Positions 4,699 through 5,382 of a stretch of DNA of 5,382 nt are shown one piece after another. How positions within the stretch are numbered: the first letter of the stretch is position 1; every line of letters starts with the position of its first letter. Where the stretch lies: positions 1 through 5,382 of the forward strand of contig QIJB01000069.1 in assembly GCA_003231675.1 (NCBI GenBank), given 5' to 3'. The notes under the pieces were generated by a model. That model was given only the letters and a program-made list of their open reading frames with translations, was not told the origin of the DNA and ran no database searches. This stretch comes from Candidatus Campbelliibacteriota bacterium. GTDB lineage: Bacteria > Patescibacteriota > Minisyncoccia > UBA9983. The position numbers were made by a program, and so were the translations under genes.

Positions 4699-5382
4699 CT
4701 ATTCCTCGCGAGACTTTTCTTCTTCGTCCGGCTTTTCCTCTTCGCCGTCAAAACTTTCTTCCTCATTCCCTCCGGCATATTCTTTCCTAAATCCGGTTCC
4801 GGCTGGAATGAGGCGTCCGATTATGACATTCTCTTTCAGTCCTATCAGGTGATCCTCCGCCCCTTCAATGGCGGCCTTCACGAGCACCTTCACAGTGTTT
4901 TGGAAGGAAGCCGCGGAAAGGAAGCTCGGGCTGGTGATGGCAACCTCTTTGATTCCCAAAATGAGCGGTTTCACTTTCGCTTCTTCCTCTCCTTCTTTCG
5001 CTATTTTTTTGTTTTCCAGATCCACTTCGTATCGGGAGGCGACAACACCCTGATTGAATTTGGTATCCCCCGTTTCTTTTATTCTAACTCGGGAGAACAT
5101 CTGTCTGATTATGACCTCTATGTGTTTATCATTGATTGCCGCCCCTTGCAATGAATAAACCTTTCCAATCTCATTTAATATGTAGTTTTGAGTAGGCTCT
5201 CCTCCGGCAATGTCAAAGAGACGCTTAATGTCAAAGGAACCGTCCGTCAAAGGATCTCCTTTTTTAACCTTATCGCCCGTTTTGACAATTAAATATCTGC
5301 CAAAAGGTATTTTGTATTTTTTCGTTTCTTTTTTGTCTTTCGCCCCTTCTTTGTTTGCCAAAACAACAACACTTCTTTCTTT
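4699..5382 (-). CDS. rpoC: DNA-directed RNA polymerase subunit beta' (C-terminal part)
   Basis: Partial gene: the frame is open to the window edge, so only the last 227 residues are seen and the true start lies outside. Beta' forms the catalytic cleft of RNA polymerase with RpoB. Visible landmarks include GDKVKKGDPLTDGS, then EPTQNYILNEIGKVYSLQG and INDKHIEVIIRQMFSRVRI. LSAASFQ (4900-4920) is followed by GLKENVIIGRLIPAGTGF, the conserved closing segment. After this comes a tail of about 29 residues dominated by Glu and Asp, ending in TAG at 4701-4699. The TTG at 5361-5359 lies within the frame, preceded by in-frame codons for KERSVVV, and is not a start. Terminator 4635-4674 ends the transcript. 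It is normally the distal gene of rpoBC. Confidence 0.97.
   Translation of the reverse strand, partial: KERSVVVLANKEGAKDKKETKKYKIPFGRYLIVKTGDKVKKGDPLTDGSFDIKRLFDIAGGEPTQNYILNEIGKVYSLQGAAINDKHIEVIIRQMFSRVRIKETGDTKFNQGVVASRYEVDLENKKIAKEGEEEAKVKPLILGIKEVAITSPSFLSAASFQNTVKVLVKAAIEGAEDHLIGLKENVIIGRLIPAGTGFRKEYAGGNEEESFDGEEEKPDEEEKSREE

Noticed and set aside
4678..5154. 158-codon open frame on the plus strand
   Set aside because: It lies fully antisense to rpoC, which has clear family motifs, and its product has no recognisable domain.

Overview
All genes in this window lie on the minus strand. In transcription order (from high coordinates to low) they are: the 3' end of rpoC, a rho-independent terminator, a stand-alone manC-type mannose-1-phosphate guanylyltransferase, a 263-bp gap, dnaG (DNA primase) overlapping rpoD (primary sigma factor), and tRNA-Asn(GUU). 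The proteins are bacterial housekeeping types. A two-residue insertion in sigma region 2, a lysine-rich leader before the sigma factor and short CAGCTG/GACAGC repeats inside dnaG all resemble what I recall from Candidate Phyla Radiation (Patescibacteria) genomes. That placement is inference, not proof.

Layout. 4699-5382: last 227 codons of rpoC with an acidic tail, closed by a textbook terminator (4635-4674). 4557-4634: short AT-rich manC upstream region with an out-of-place Shine-Dalgarno sequence and a possible promoter abutting the ATG. 3480-4556: manC, visibly more AT-rich than its neighbours, with a possible terminator touching its stop codon. 3217-3479: no intact gene; its end holds an extended -10 promoter placed so that the dnaG mRNA would start at the AUG. 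1330-3216: dnaG. 1275-1511: lysine-rich reading frame. 217-1278: rpoD. 76-216: possible promoter and strong hairpin. 4-75: tRNA-Asn.

How the genes fit together. dnaG-rpoD is the core of the classic macromolecular-synthesis operon, here without rpsU. The junction is the most interesting part. The last 60 or so codons of dnaG overlap a 78-codon lysine-rich frame that has the character of a sigma-factor N-terminal extension. That frame ends in a GTGA overlap with the first possible rpoD start, and a perfect A AAA AAA slippery heptamer in the correct phase lies just before its stop. A -1 slip there would give a 431-residue sigma factor with a lysine-rich leader. Either this is programmed frameshifting or coupled reinitiation, or one A is missing from an A7 run through sequencing error or mutation. 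The sequence alone cannot decide.

I see no mobile element, CRISPR array, phage gene or plus-strand gene.
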